Shown here: piece after piece, positions 50,148 through 59,464 of the stretch
Numbering within the stretch: the first letter of the stretch is position 1
Layout of the letters: the number at the start of each line of letters is the position of its first letter
Assembly: GCF_025753855.1 (NCBI RefSeq)
Contig: NZ_JAOWPT010000010.1
Span: 124,001-188,000 of the forward strand
DNA: 64,000 bases
Direction: 5' to 3'
From: Mesorhizobium sp. ZC-5
Lineage (GTDB): Bacteria > Pseudomonadota > Alphaproteobacteria > Rhizobiales > Rhizobiaceae
Notes under the pieces: generated by a model
Told to the model about the DNA's origin: nothing
Seen by the model: the letters and a program-made list of their open reading frames with translations, nothing else
Databases searched by the model: none
Made by a program: the position numbers and the translations under genes

Positions 50148-51740
50148 CTATCCGGACAGAATGAAGTCGGCTGCCTTTTCCGCGATCATCAGGGTTGGCG
50201 AATTGGTATTGCCGGAGACGATCGAGGGCATGATAGAGGCGTCGGCGATCCGCAGCCGCGCTATTCCCCGCACATTGAGCCTTTCGTCGACGACCGAATC
50301 CGGGTCGGCACCCATACGGCAGGTTCCGACGGGATGGAATATGGTCGTTCCGATCTCGCCAGCAGCGCGCACGAGATCCTGCTCGGTCTGATAGTCCGGT
50401 CCAGGCTTGAATTCCTGTGGAGCATAGGGTGCCAGAGGGGCCTGACTGACGATACGACGGGTCAATCTTATTGAGTCGGTGGCGACGATCCGGTCAGTCT
50501 CGGACGCCAGATAGTTCGGCCTGATTGCCGGCTGTTTGCGGAAGTCGCTGGAAACCGCGTGAATCGAACCCCGGCTTTCCGGCCGCAAGTTACACACGCT
50601 GGCTGTAAAGGCAGGAAACGGGTGAACCGCATCGCCGAATTTTTCCAGGCTGAGCGGCTGCACATGGTATTGTAGATTCGGCGTCTCATAGGCCGCCGAG
50701 GAACGGGTGAAGAGGCCTAACTGGCTCGGCGCCATGGCCATAGGTCCCGACCGCTTCAGCAGATACTCAAGCCCGATCGCCATCTTGCCAGCCAAACGGC
50801 TGGCCTGCTCGTTGAGCGTGCGGATGCCCGACACCTTGTAGGCCAGTCTCAGTTGCAGATGATCCTGCAGGTTTTCACCCACCTGGTTCCGCTCGAGTAC
50901 GACCGGGATGCCGGCCTTCTGCAGGATCGCGCCCGGGCCGATGCCGGAAAGCTCGAGAAGATGAGGGGAGCCGACAGCGCCAGCGGAAAGGACAACCTCG
51001 CGGCGCACCCGCACTGTTTGCTGCACCCCGTCTCTGGTGAATTCAACGCCACGCGCAATCCGATCCTCGATCAGTAGCCTGTGGACATGCGCGTTGGTTT
51101 CCACAATCAGATTGCTGCGCCCGGCCACAGGACGGAGGAAGGCCTTGGCGCCGTTGACCCGCACCCCGCCGCGCTGATTTACCTTGAAATAAGAGGACCC
51201 TTCGTTGTCACCGCGGTTGAAGTCTGCGGTGCGGGGAATACCGACGGCCTCGGCGGCGGCCTGAAATGCGTCGAGAATATCCCAATGTACGCGCATTTCC
51301 TCAACACGCCATTCGCCGCCGGCCCCGTGCATCTCATCGGTACCCGCGAAATAGTCCTCGGACTTGCGAAAGTAGGGGAGCACGTCGTCCCAGCCCCAGC
51401 CGACGCAACCCATCTGTCTCCAGAGGTCGTAGTCCCTTGCCTGGCCGCGCATGTATATCATGCCATTGATCGACGAGCAGCCGCCGAGCACCTTGCCGCG
51501 CGGATAGGCAAGCGAACGGCCATTCAGGCCGGCTTCCCTATCGGTGGTGAAGCACCAATCGGTGCGTGGATTGGAGATGCAGTAGAGGTAACCGACCGGA
51601 ATCTGGATCCAGAGATAGTTGTCCCGCCCACCGGCTTCCAGTAGCAGAACCGTCACATTAGGATCACGGGAAAGCCTATTCGCCAGGGCGCAACCCGCCG
51701 TGCCGGCGCCGACAATGACATAATCCACCTCGGCGAGCAT
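50148..51740 (-). CDS. GMC-family FAD-dependent oxidoreductase
   Basis: A 530-aa GMC oxidoreductase. VDYVIVGAGTAGCALANRLS (FAD), GKVLGGCSSINGMIYMRG (signature), IFHPVGTCRMG (active-site His) and NTNSPTLMIAEKAADFI (end) are canonical. Choline-dehydrogenase-like members oxidise alcohols. I start at ATG 51740, right after the livM stop (51742); AAGGA lies upstream. It is the last gene of the liv operon, so it probably oxidises the compound that the transporter imports. It is a paralogue of the GMC gene at 33604. Confidence 0.93.
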   Translation of the reverse strand: MLAEVDYVIVGAGTAGCALANRLSRDPNVTVLLLEAGGRDNYLWIQIPVGYLYCISNPRTDWCFTTDREAGLNGRSLAYPRGKVLGGCSSINGMIYMRGQARDYDLWRQMGCVGWGWDDVLPYFRKSEDYFAGTDEMHGAGGEWRVEEMRVHWDILDAFQAAAEAVGIPRTADFNRGDNEGSSYFKVNQRGGVRVNGAKAFLRPVAGRSNLIVETNAHVHRLLIEDRIARGVEFTRDGVQQTVRVRREVVLSAGAVGSPHLLELSGIGPGAILQKAGIPVVLERNQVGENLQDHLQLRLAYKVSGIRTLNEQASRLAGKMAIGLEYLLKRSGPMAMAPSQLGLFTRSSAAYETPNLQYHVQPLSLEKFGDAVHPFPAFTASVCNLRPESRGSIHAVSSDFRKQPAIRPNYLASETDRIVATDSIRLTRRIVSQAPLAPYAPQEFKPGPDYQTEQDLVRAAGEIGTTIFHPVGTCRMGADPDSVVDERLNVRGIARLRIADASIMPSIVSGNTNSPTLMIAEKAADFILSG

Positions 51741-51741
51741 G

Positions 51742-52719
51742 TCAGTCCTTCGAACTGCCCGCCGGATGGAAAACCCGCGCGTAAATCTCTCCGACGATGC
51801 CGCGGCGGAAGACGAGAACACAGACCATGAAGATCAGTCCGGTGGCTATGGTGACCGGGAAATCGGAGGTGGCGAGCATGTTCTGCAGCGCGACGACGAG
51901 GCCGGCGCCGACGATCGGACCGACCATGGTGCCGATGCCGCCCAGAAGCGTCATCAGGATGACCTCCCCCGACATCTGCCAGGCGACGTCGGTAAGCGTC
52001 GCGAACTGAAAGACGATCGCCTTGACCGAACCGGCCAGCCCCGCCAGCGCCGCCGACATGACGAAGGCGGCGAGCTTGTAGTTGGCGACCGAGTAGCCGA
52101 GCGAGGTGGCGCGGTTCTCGTTCTCGCGGATTGAGCGCAGGATCATGCCGAACGGCGAGTTGACAATGCGCCAGATGGCGAAGACGCCAATGAGGAACAC
52201 CGCCAGCACCACATAGTAGATGTTGAGTGGCACATGCAGGTCGATGAGGCCAAAGAGGAAGCCGCGCGGCACGCCCTGGATGCCGTCCTCGCCCTCGGTG
52301 AACTCGGCCTGGACGCAGAAGAAAAAGAACATCTGCGATAGCGCCAGCGTGATCATGGCGAAATAGATGCCCTGCCGGCGGATGGCGAAGAAGCCGATGA
52401 CGAGGCCGAGCAGCGCAGCACCTGCGACGCCGAGCAGGATACCGGCCTCGGGCGGCCAGCCCCACACCTTGATCGAATGCGCGGTGAAGTAGGCGGCGCC
52501 GCCGAAGAAGGCGGCATGACCGAACGACAACAGGCCGGTGTAGCCGAGCAACAGATTGAAGGCGCAGGCGAAAAGCGCGAAGCACAGCATCTTCATCAGG
52601 AAGATCGGATAGACGAAGAAAGGCGCGGCGACGAGCGCCAGGATGCCCAGCGCCACCAGCATCCATTCGAGCCGACTGGAAGATTTGCCGCGCGCCTCAC
52701 GAAGCGTCAGGTCGGTCAT
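51742..52719 (-). CDS. livM: Branched-chain-amino-acid-type ABC transporter permease (LivM)
   Basis: A 325-aa permease of the HAAT family with about eight to nine membrane segments. Family segments LFACAFNLLLGYTGLLSFGHAAFFGGAAY and MMTLLGGIGTMVGPIVGAG-type motifs (ILMTLLGGIGTMVGP) are present. I start at ATG 52719 (MTDLTLREARG), two bases before the livH stop; an ATG nine bases upstream is the alternative. It works with LivH, LivG, LivF and the binding protein encoded in the same operon. The substrate need not be an amino acid; amide or aromatic ligands are known for the family. Confidence 0.92.
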   Translation of the reverse strand: MTDLTLREARGKSSSRLEWMLVALGILALVAAPFFVYPIFLMKMLCFALFACAFNLLLGYTGLLSFGHAAFFGGAAYFTAHSIKVWGWPPEAGILLGVAGAALLGLVIGFFAIRRQGIYFAMITLALSQMFFFFCVQAEFTEGEDGIQGVPRGFLFGLIDLHVPLNIYYVVLAVFLIGVFAIWRIVNSPFGMILRSIRENENRATSLGYSVANYKLAAFVMSAALAGLAGSVKAIVFQFATLTDVAWQMSGEVILMTLLGGIGTMVGPIVGAGLVVALQNMLATSDFPVTIATGLIFMVCVLVFRRGIVGEIYARVFHPAGSSKD

Positions 52720-52720
52720 A

Positions 52721-53608
52721 TCAGGCATCCTTCCCGAACAGGCCGGCGGGGCGGACAAGAAGCACGATGGCCATGATGACGAAGATGACGATGTTGGAAG
52801 CCTCCGGGTAGAACACCTTGGTAAGGCCCTCGGCGAGACCGAGCATATAGCCGGTGACGATGGCGCCGAGGATCGAGCCCATGCCGCCGACCACGACGAC
52901 GGCGAAGACGACGATGATGAGATTCGACCCCATCAGCGGGCTGACCTGGTAGACCGGCGCGGCGAGGATGCCGGCCAGGCCGGCAAGTGCGGCGCCGAGG
53001 CCATAGGTAAGCGTCAGGAGCAGCGGGACGTTGACGCCGAAGGCCTGGACAAGGCTCGGATTCTCGGTCGCCGCGCGCAGATAGGAGCCGAACTTGGTCT
53101 TCTCGATCGCCAGCCAGACGCCGATGCAGATGACGAGGGAGGCGACAACGACCCAGCCGCGATAGATCGGCAGGAACATAAAGCCGAGATTCGTGCCACC
53201 AGCCAAGAGTGGCGGCACCGGGTAAGGATTGCCCGAGACGCCGAAATAGTAGCGGAAGACCCCCTCCAGGACCAAGGCGAGGCCGAAGGTGAACAAGAGC
53301 CCGTAGAGCGGATCAATGTCGTAGAGGCGCGACAGCGCCAGGCGCTCGATGATGATGCCGGTGACGCCGACGATGAGCGGCGCGAGGATCAGCGCCGGCC
53401 AGTAGCCGATGCCGAGATGGGCGAGCAGCAGATAGCCGGCGAAGGCCCCCAGCATGTATTGCGCGCCATGGGCGAAATTGATGACGCGCAGGAGGCCGAA
53501 GATGATGGCCAGCCCCAAGCTCAAAAGCGCGTAGAACGATCCGTTTATGAGGCCGACCAGCAACTGGCCGAGGAACGCCTGTATCGGGATGCCGAAGATC
53601 ATTGTCAT
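52721..53608 (-). CDS. livH: Branched-chain-amino-acid-type ABC transporter permease (LivH)
   Basis: A 295-aa LivH-type permease with about eight membrane segments. Start MTMIFGIPIQAFLGQLLVGLINGSFYALLSLGLAIIFG, RVINFAHGAQYMLGAF and GGMGSILGAIVTGYMLG are diagnostic. It overlaps or abuts LivF (53615) and LivM (52719) by a few bases, as usual in these operons. ATG 53608 is preceded only by a weak ribosome site (GTATGATCCGAC), so coupling to LivF is likely. Confidence 0.93.
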   Translation of the reverse strand: MTMIFGIPIQAFLGQLLVGLINGSFYALLSLGLAIIFGLLRVINFAHGAQYMLGAFAGYLLLAHLGIGYWPALILAPLIVGVTGIIIERLALSRLYDIDPLYGLLFTFGLALVLEGVFRYYFGVSGNPYPVPPLLAGGTNLGFMFLPIYRGWVVVASLVICIGVWLAIEKTKFGSYLRAATENPSLVQAFGVNVPLLLTLTYGLGAALAGLAGILAAPVYQVSPLMGSNLIIVVFAVVVVGGMGSILGAIVTGYMLGLAEGLTKVFYPEASNIVIFVIMAIVLLVRPAGLFGKDA

Positions 53609-53614
53609 GTCGGA

Positions 53615-54325
53615 TCATACACCCAAAACATCGTGCAGCAGCGTCATGCGCTCGTTGAGTTCGCCGACCGGGAATTCGGCCATGACCTTGCCGTGCTCCA
53701 TCAGATAAAAACGGTCGGCGACGCGGCTGGCGAATCGGAAGTTCTGCTCGACCAGCAGGACCGTCATGCCGCGTTTCTTCAGCGCCGCCAGAAGTTCGCC
53801 GATGCGCTGCACGATGACCGGCGCCAGCCCCTCGGTGGGCTCGTCGAGCAGCAGAACCTTGACGCCGGTGCGCAGGATGCGGGCGATCGCCAGCATCTGC
53901 TGCTCACCGCCGGAGAGTTTCGTGCCAGGACTGTTGCGCCGCTCCTTCAGATTGGGAAAGAGGTCGAAGATCTCCTCGACGCTCATGCCGCCGGGGGCCA
54001 CGACGGGCGGCAGGATGAGGTTCTCGTCGACGGTCAGCGTGGCGAAGATGCCGCGCTCCTCCGGCACGAAACCGATGCCGGCATGCGCGGTGCGATGCAG
54101 AGGCAGGCGCATCAGATCCTTGCCGTCGAAGTCGATCCTGCCGGTGCGCTTGCGGATGAGACCCATGATGGCGCGCAGGGTAGTGGTCTTGCCGACGCCG
54201 TTGCGGCCAAGCAGCGTCACTGTCTCGCTCGGAAAAACGTCGAGGTCGACGCCGTGCAGCGCGTGGCTCTCACCATACCAGGCGTTGAGGCCCCGGACCG
54301 AAAGAAGCGGGGCGGCGCTATTCAT
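53615..54325 (-). CDS. livF: Branched-chain-amino-acid-type ABC transporter ATPase (LivF)
   Basis: A 236-aa ABC ATPase. Walker A GRNGVGKTT, signature LSGGEQQMLAIAR, Walker B VLLLDEPTEGLAP and the His switch (LLVEQNFRFA region) are in order. I start at ATG 54325 (MNSAAPLLSVRGL), eight bases inside the LivG end, because the ABC domain starts at once. It is cytoplasmic and pairs with LivG to drive LivHM. Confidence 0.94.
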   Translation of the reverse strand: MNSAAPLLSVRGLNAWYGESHALHGVDLDVFPSETVTLLGRNGVGKTTTLRAIMGLIRKRTGRIDFDGKDLMRLPLHRTAHAGIGFVPEERGIFATLTVDENLILPPVVAPGGMSVEEIFDLFPNLKERRNSPGTKLSGGEQQMLAIARILRTGVKVLLLDEPTEGLAPVIVQRIGELLAALKKRGMTVLLVEQNFRFASRVADRFYLMEHGKVMAEFPVGELNERMTLLHDVLGV

Positions 54326-55118
54326 GTTCCGTCCCCATGTACGCGATCCTGACGCGCTCATCGCGGCTGACCGTGTCGTAGTCGCCAGCGGCAAGGATCT
54401 CGCCGCGCTGCATGACAGTGATCCAGTCGCAGAGGTCGGCGACCACGGTGAGATTATGCTCGACCATCAGCACCGCACGGTCCTTCGCGACCGTGCGGAT
54501 GATCTCGGACACCGTACCGACATCCTCGTGGCCCATGCCGGCCATTGGCTCGTCGAGCAGCAGAACCTTCGGATCAAGTGCCAGTGTGGTGGCGATCTCG
54601 AGCACGCGCTTGCGCCCGTAGGAAAGGTCGCCGGCCAGCCGGTCGCGTGCATCGTCGAGACCGACCTGGTGCAGCAGTTCCTCGGCGCGGGGCGTCAAGG
54701 CGTCGAGGGAAGAGAGCGAGCGCCAGAACTGGACGGCAAGACCGCCCGGTCGTTGCAGCGCGACGCGGACATTGTCGAGAACGGTCAGATGCGGGAAGGT
54801 CGCCGAAATTTGGAACGATCGGACAAGCCCCATGCGCGCCACCTTGGCCGGCGGCAGGCGAGTGATGTCCTGGCCGAGCAGTTCGATCGTGCCTGCGGTC
54901 GGCGTCAGGAATTTGGTCAAAAGGTTGAAGACGGTGGTCTTGCCGGCGCCGTTCGGGCCTATCAGCGCGTGGATCTTGCCGTCATGCACGTCGAGGTCGA
55001 CATTGTTGACCGCGACGAAACCCGCAAAATCACGACCGAGGCCACGGGCGGATAGAACCGCCCGCGCCTCTCCTTCACTGGCGACCGGCGCCGTTGCAGC
55101 GGCCGGCGATGCCGTCAC
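54318..55118 (-). CDS. livG: Branched-chain-amino-acid-type ABC transporter ATPase (LivG)
   Basis: A 266-aa ABC ATPase. Walker A GPNGAGKTT, signature region DLSYGRKRVLEIA (the LSYGR form common in LivG), Walker B VLLLDEPMAGMGHED, and H-switch MVEHNLTVVADLCD. The start is GTG 55118, overlapping the stop of the binding-protein gene (GTGA). An Ala-rich N-terminal extension of about 20 residues precedes the ABC core. Confidence 0.94.
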   Translation of the reverse strand: MTASPAAATAPVASEGEARAVLSARGLGRDFAGFVAVNNVDLDVHDGKIHALIGPNGAGKTTVFNLLTKFLTPTAGTIELLGQDITRLPPAKVARMGLVRSFQISATFPHLTVLDNVRVALQRPGGLAVQFWRSLSSLDALTPRAEELLHQVGLDDARDRLAGDLSYGRKRVLEIATTLALDPKVLLLDEPMAGMGHEDVGTVSEIIRTVAKDRAVLMVEHNLTVVADLCDWITVMQRGEILAAGDYDTVSRDERVRIAYMGTEHE

Positions 55119-56323
55119 TTGGCGACCAGCGGGCAGCCGCTTTCCGCTGGCTTGATGTAGGCTTCGTCGCCCGGAATAGTGGCCAGCACCTTGTAGTAGT
55201 CCCAGGGCTGGGTGCTTTCCGACGGCTTCTTCACCTCCATCAGGTACATGTCATAGATCATACGCCCGTTCGCCCCGACCTTGCCCCCGCGGGCGAACAC
55301 GTCCTCGACCGGCATTTCGTGGAGGTTCTTGGCGACCGCTTCGGTCTCGTCGGTGCCAGCCTTGTCGATCGCCTTCAGATATTGCGTGACCGCCGAATAA
55401 GTGCCCGCCTGGATCATGTTGGGCATGCGGCCGGTGCGCTCCATGAACTTCTTCGCCCATTCGCGCGACTGGTCGTCACGGTCCCAGTAGAAGCCTTCGG
55501 TCAGCGTCAGGCCCTGCGCCGCCTCGAGGCCGAGGCCATGGACTTCGGCGAGCGTGAACAGCAGCGCCGCGAGGCGTTGGCCGCCGGCGACGAGGCCGAA
55601 TTCGGCCGCCTGCTTGATCGAGTTGGCCGTGTCGAGGCCAGCATTGGCGAAGCCGACGACCTTGGCACCCGACGACTGCGCCTGCAGCAGGAAGGAGGAA
55701 TAGTCCGTCGTGGCGAGCGGGTGTCGCACCGCGCCGACGACCGTGCCGCCCTGCGACTTCACGAAGTTTGACGTCTGCTCCTCCAGCGAATAGCCGAAGG
55801 CATAGTCGGCGGTCAGGAAGAACCAGCTGTCACCGCCCTGCTTGACCAGCGCACCGCCGGTGCCGACTGCCAGCGCATGGGTGTCATAGGCCCAATGGAA
55901 GCCGTAGGGCGAGCACGCCTTGCCGGTGAGATCGCTGGAGGCCGCACCGGTGACGATGTCGATTTTCTTCTTCTCGGCCGAGATGCCCTGCACGGCCAGC
56001 GCCACCGACGAAGTGGTCAATTCCATGATCGAATCGACCTGCTCGGTGTCGTACCACTGGCGGGCAATGTTGGAGGCGATATCCGGTTTGTTCTGGTGGT
56101 CGGCACTGATGACTTCAATCGGCGCGCCCTGCACTGTGCCGCCGAAATCCTCGACGGCCATCTTGGCCGCCTCGAAAGACCATTTGCCACCGAAATCGGC
56201 ATAGACACCCGACTGATCGTTCAGGATGCCGATTTTGACCTTGCCGTCCGAAATCTCTGCGGCGTGAACGGGGATCGCGGTAGCGGCCAGACAGGCAGCA
56301 GATAAGAGGTACGATAGCCTCAC
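55115..56323 (-). CDS. livK: ABC transporter periplasmic binding protein (Leu/Ile/Val-type, LivK-like)
   Basis: A 402-aa type I periplasmic binding protein. An N-terminal signal peptide ends HAAEISDG; VKIGILNDQSGVYADFGGKWSFEAAKMAVEDFGG starts the mature fold. The protein is longer than E. coli LivK but typical for alphaproteobacterial amide/urea/branched-chain-type binders. It is the first gene of the liv operon; a LysR gene is divergent across 242 bases. The ligand is unknown. Confidence 0.92.
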   Translation of the reverse strand: MRLSYLLSAACLAATAIPVHAAEISDGKVKIGILNDQSGVYADFGGKWSFEAAKMAVEDFGGTVQGAPIEVISADHQNKPDIASNIARQWYDTEQVDSIMELTTSSVALAVQGISAEKKKIDIVTGAASSDLTGKACSPYGFHWAYDTHALAVGTGGALVKQGGDSWFFLTADYAFGYSLEEQTSNFVKSQGGTVVGAVRHPLATTDYSSFLLQAQSSGAKVVGFANAGLDTANSIKQAAEFGLVAGGQRLAALLFTLAEVHGLGLEAAQGLTLTEGFYWDRDDQSREWAKKFMERTGRMPNMIQAGTYSAVTQYLKAIDKAGTDETEAVAKNLHEMPVEDVFARGGKVGANGRMIYDMYLMEVKKPSESTQPWDYYKVLATIPGDEAYIKPAESGCPLVAK

Positions 56324-56531
56324 TGGTAATTTCCTCCCTTGTCGGCAACCTGCCGGGCGAAATGTCGACGGCTGCCTGCGACGGCTCGAATAGCCGACTG
56401 AACCCGATTGCTTTCAGGTAGCGGCCGCTCCTCCGCGAAACGCTTCCATAGCGCATAGTGACACGGACGCGCCGCGCACAAATATGCACACCAATAGACC
56501 GTAACATTGACGCAGGATCGAGAGAACGGTT

Positions 56532-56558
56532 ATTTTTGTACAAGTCGCGTACAAAAAT
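56532..56558. promoter_or_regulatory. 10-bp inverted repeat at the LysR gene start
   Basis: ATTTTTGTAC (56532-56541) and GTACAAAAAT (56549-56558) form a perfect inverted repeat with a 7-base spacer, partly overlapping the first candidate start codons of the LysR gene. The layout fits an operator for self-control and for the divergent liv operon. Confidence 0.6.
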
Positions 56559-56565
56559 GCACAGG

Positions 56566-57486
56566 ATGATGCGCCGCTTTACCTGGGACGACCTCCAGTT
56601 CTTCCTCGCTGTAGCGCGCAACGGCCAGTTGTCTGCCGCGGCACGCCAGTTGCGCACCAATCACGCCACCGTCTCGCGTCGGATTGACCGGCTCGAGCAG
56701 GCCTTGGCGACGCGGCTGTTCGAGCGCAACCCGCGCGGCTATATGCTTACTGCGATTGGTGAGCGGCTTGTCGAATCGGCCGAATCGATCGAGCGGGAAG
56801 CCACCAACTTCCGCTCCGAAGCGTCGAGCGGTGCCTCTCAGGTGGCTGGTGTCGTGCGCCTTAGCACGCTTGAAGGATTTGGAAATTTCTTCCTGGCTGA
56901 CCGGCTCCCACGCTTCGCGCGCTCGCACGCAAACCTGGCAATCGAACTCGTGACGATCCAGCAGATCGTGTCGCTCTCGAGGCGCGAAGCGGACATGTCA
57001 ATCACGCTGACTTCGCCGCGAACAGATTTCTACCACTATGAGAAGATCACCACCTACCGGCTCTTCATCTATGGCTCTCGTGCCTATCTCGAAAGCCATC
57101 CGCCGATCGAAAGGCGCGAGGATCTGCTCGCGCATCGTCTTATCGGCTACATCGAGGATATGATCTTCACCCCGGGCCTGGACTATCATCGGGAGATTAT
57201 GCCCGGCCTGCGCGCCTCATATCAGAGTTCGAGCATTCACGCACAGCTTCACGCGACATTGAGTGGTATCGGCCTGTGCGTACTGCCCAATTTCATCGCA
57301 TCTCCCTATCCCGACCTGGTGCCGGTGATGGCGCGCGAGGTCTTTCTCGAGCGCGATTATTGGTGCGTATGCCACCAGGATCTGGCCACTGCCCCTCGTA
57401 TCCAGGCGCTTACCGATTTCATCAAGATGGAAGCAAGAAGCGCCCAGAGCGAATTCCTGGGCGATTTGGTTCTGGATAGAGGTTGA
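56566..57486 (+). CDS. LysR-family transcriptional regulator
   Basis: A 306-aa LysR regulator. Residues about 5-65 form the winged HTH (FTWDDLQFFLAVARNGQLSAAARQLRTNHATVSRRIDRLEQAL), followed by the effector domain. It should control the divergent livKGFHM-GMC operon in response to the imported compound. The start is uncertain: ATG 56566 or 56569 has AGG just upstream, while an in-frame ATG at 56557 lies inside the inverted repeat. The family-typical N-terminus (MRRFTWDDLQ) favours the two later ones. Confidence 0.9.
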   Translation: MMRRFTWDDLQFFLAVARNGQLSAAARQLRTNHATVSRRIDRLEQALATRLFERNPRGYMLTAIGERLVESAESIEREATNFRSEASSGASQVAGVVRLSTLEGFGNFFLADRLPRFARSHANLAIELVTIQQIVSLSRREADMSITLTSPRTDFYHYEKITTYRLFIYGSRAYLESHPPIERREDLLAHRLIGYIEDMIFTPGLDYHREIMPGLRASYQSSSIHAQLHATLSGIGLCVLPNFIASPYPDLVPVMAREVFLERDYWCVCHQDLATAPRIQALTDFIKMEARSAQSEFLGDLVLDRG

Positions 57487-57525
57487 TGCGCATATCCGAG
57501 TTGCGCGGACAGGGTCATAATGACC

Positions 57526-58398
57526 CTACAGAGGCTCGCGGCGAGCCTCGCGCAACAGCAACAGAAGCGCAACCAGGATTAGCCCGCCGCCCAGCAATGT
57601 GCCGGAATCGATAGGCTCGGCAAACAACATCATGCCAAGCATCAGCGACAATGGCAGTCGCACGAAGTCGACAACAACCAGCGACGATGCGTCTGCCAGC
57701 CGCAGCGCCTTGGTGACGGAAAGCTGCGCCAGCAAGCCGCCAATGCCCTGCAAGGCCATAAGACCGAGAGCAGGCAAACTGGGCCACGACCAGAAGGGCA
57801 GGCAGAGGGCCAACGCCGTCGGAACGATGATCACCAGATTCAGCCACACGACCCGCTTGCCTTGGTCGCGGCTGGACGAAACCTTCAGCAGGAGCATCAC
57901 CGCGGAGAGGGCAACCGCCGAAGCAAGAGCCAGCACGGCGCCGATGCCCAGTGCCATCGAAGTTGGCCGCACGACGACGACCACACCGAGAAAGCCCAGC
58001 ACAAGACCGACCAGCCGGGCGATCTTCGCGGGCTCCCTGAGAAGCAGGATCGAGCCGAGCACCGTGAAGATGGGCGTGGTGAATGCGATGGCTGTCGCGG
58101 TGGCAAGCGGCAATTGCGCTACAGCGAAAAAGGCTGCCGCGAGAGCGAAGAGCTTCAGCCATGCGCGCGCAATATGGTAGCCCCACAGCCCATTTCCGCT
58201 GAGGCTCCATTCGCCACCACGCAAAATCAGCATCAAGGCAAGCATGCTGAAGAGATTGCGGAAGAAAACAATCTCGAACGGATGAACCTCACCGGCGATC
58301 AGCTTGACCACGACAGCGTCGAAGACAGCGGCGACCGAGGCAACCAGCATCAGCAAAGCGCCGGTCAACATCCGCCGCTGGCTGAAACCCATCGGCAC
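57526..58398 (-). CDS. EamA/DMT-family transporter
   Basis: A 290-aa drug/metabolite transporter with ten predicted membrane segments and two EamA repeats (FDAVVVKLIAGEVHPFEIVFFRNL in the first, ALGLMALQGIGGLLAQLSVTKALRLADASSLVVVDFVRLP in the second). It may carry a sugar acid or an end product in either direction. It overlaps the Ldh-type gene stop by one base; GTG 58398 or ATG 58392 is the start. It belongs to the sugar-acid cluster. Confidence 0.9.
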   Translation of the reverse strand: MPMGFSQRRMLTGALLMLVASVAAVFDAVVVKLIAGEVHPFEIVFFRNLFSMLALMLILRGGEWSLSGNGLWGYHIARAWLKLFALAAAFFAVAQLPLATATAIAFTTPIFTVLGSILLLREPAKIARLVGLVLGFLGVVVVVRPTSMALGIGAVLALASAVALSAVMLLLKVSSSRDQGKRVVWLNLVIIVPTALALCLPFWSWPSLPALGLMALQGIGGLLAQLSVTKALRLADASSLVVVDFVRLPLSLMLGMMLFAEPIDSGTLLGGGLILVALLLLLREARREPL

Positions 58399-59435
58399 TA
58401 CAGCCAGTTCACATTGAGTGCGCTCGCCCGCTTGCTGAGTTCGGCGATCACGGCGTCGTCGACGACGACGCCGTCGGCCTCGGCTCGGCGGCGAAGGTTC
58501 GCCGCGCTGTCTCCCGGAACGCGCACGCCCTTCACACCCGGCGCGGGCGGATTGTCACGGCATAGTTCAGCCGTGTGCGTGGACTGGCGAATGAACTCCT
58601 CCGGGCCTGCGAATGCCGCGGGATCGATCACCTGGATGAAGACGGATAACGTCATGGGCGACTGCTTGTCGGCGCGGCCCACTCCCGACAGTCCCTGGCT
58701 CAGAATATCCACTCCAAGCGCCAGGCCAAATCCCTTGTAGCCCTTGTCTGAGCCGCCCAGCGGCATCAGCGTGCCGCCGCGCGAGACGACCTCCTGCGGA
58801 TCGTCGGTTGGCTCGCCCTTCGCGGTCAGGCCCCACTTTTCCGGGTAGCGTTTGTTCGCATCGGCCAATTGGCGGGTCATCGTCGTCGTCGTAATCGACG
58901 CGCTTACGTCAATCACGATCGGATCCGTGGCTGTCGGAAACGCGATCGCCATCGGATTGGGCGTCAGGACCGGCGTCGTTCCGCCGAATGGCGCCATCCG
59001 CGCCGCCGACGCCGTCGAGCAACTTATCTGTGCGATCAAGTTTTTGTCCGTGATGCGTTTCATGTAGGCACCGAGCGCTCCGGTGTGGTGGCTGCGCCCG
59101 ATCGCGACGGTCACGACGCCATGCATCTTGACCCGTTCGCATGCCAGATCGAGGGCTTCACGCACCAGCCATGGACCAGGCAGCTTGTTGCCGTCCCAAG
59201 TGATGCAAGCGCCCCTGTCGGCGACAACCTTCACGTTGCCGGCACCGAGCATCTCGCCTGATTTCAAGGCATCGATATAGCTGGCGGCCAGCCCGGTGCC
59301 ATGGGTCGTATGCCCGATCTTGTCGGCCTCGATCAGCACTTCGGCGACGACGGAGGCTTTGTCGGCCTCCATTCCGGCGGCCGTAAAGAGATCGGCAAGC
59401 GACCGATACAGAGTGGTTTCAGGTATCCGGGCCAA
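58398..59435 (-). CDS. Malate/L-lactate dehydrogenase-family (Ldh2/type-2 MDH) oxidoreductase
   Basis: A 345-aa NAD(P)-dependent dehydrogenase of the LDH2/MDH2 family, unrelated to classic malate dehydrogenase. HTTHGTGLAASYIDALKSGEM, the His in GRSHHTGALGAYM and GSDKGYKGFGLALGVDIL are family marks. Substrates may be ureidoglycolate, 2-keto sugars, (S)-2-hydroxyacids or pyrroline-2-carboxylate. I start at TTG 59435 with GGAG six bases upstream; the open frame extends upstream but adds no similarity. It lies in the sugar-acid cluster, before the EamA gene. Confidence 0.85.
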   Translation of the reverse strand: MARIPETTLYRSLADLFTAAGMEADKASVVAEVLIEADKIGHTTHGTGLAASYIDALKSGEMLGAGNVKVVADRGACITWDGNKLPGPWLVREALDLACERVKMHGVVTVAIGRSHHTGALGAYMKRITDKNLIAQISCSTASAARMAPFGGTTPVLTPNPMAIAFPTATDPIVIDVSASITTTTMTRQLADANKRYPEKWGLTAKGEPTDDPQEVVSRGGTLMPLGGSDKGYKGFGLALGVDILSQGLSGVGRADKQSPMTLSVFIQVIDPAAFAGPEEFIRQSTHTAELCRDNPPAPGVKGVRVPGDSAANLRRRAEADGVVVDDAVIAELSKRASALNVNWL

Positions 59436-59464
59436 GTTCAACTCCGATAGTCGTTTGCGTGAAA

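Noticed and set aside
52643-54352. 569-codon plus-strand open frame opposite livHF
   Set aside because: Acidic and Gln-rich low-complexity reading of the complement of transporter genes; the minus strand has full permease and ATPase motifs.
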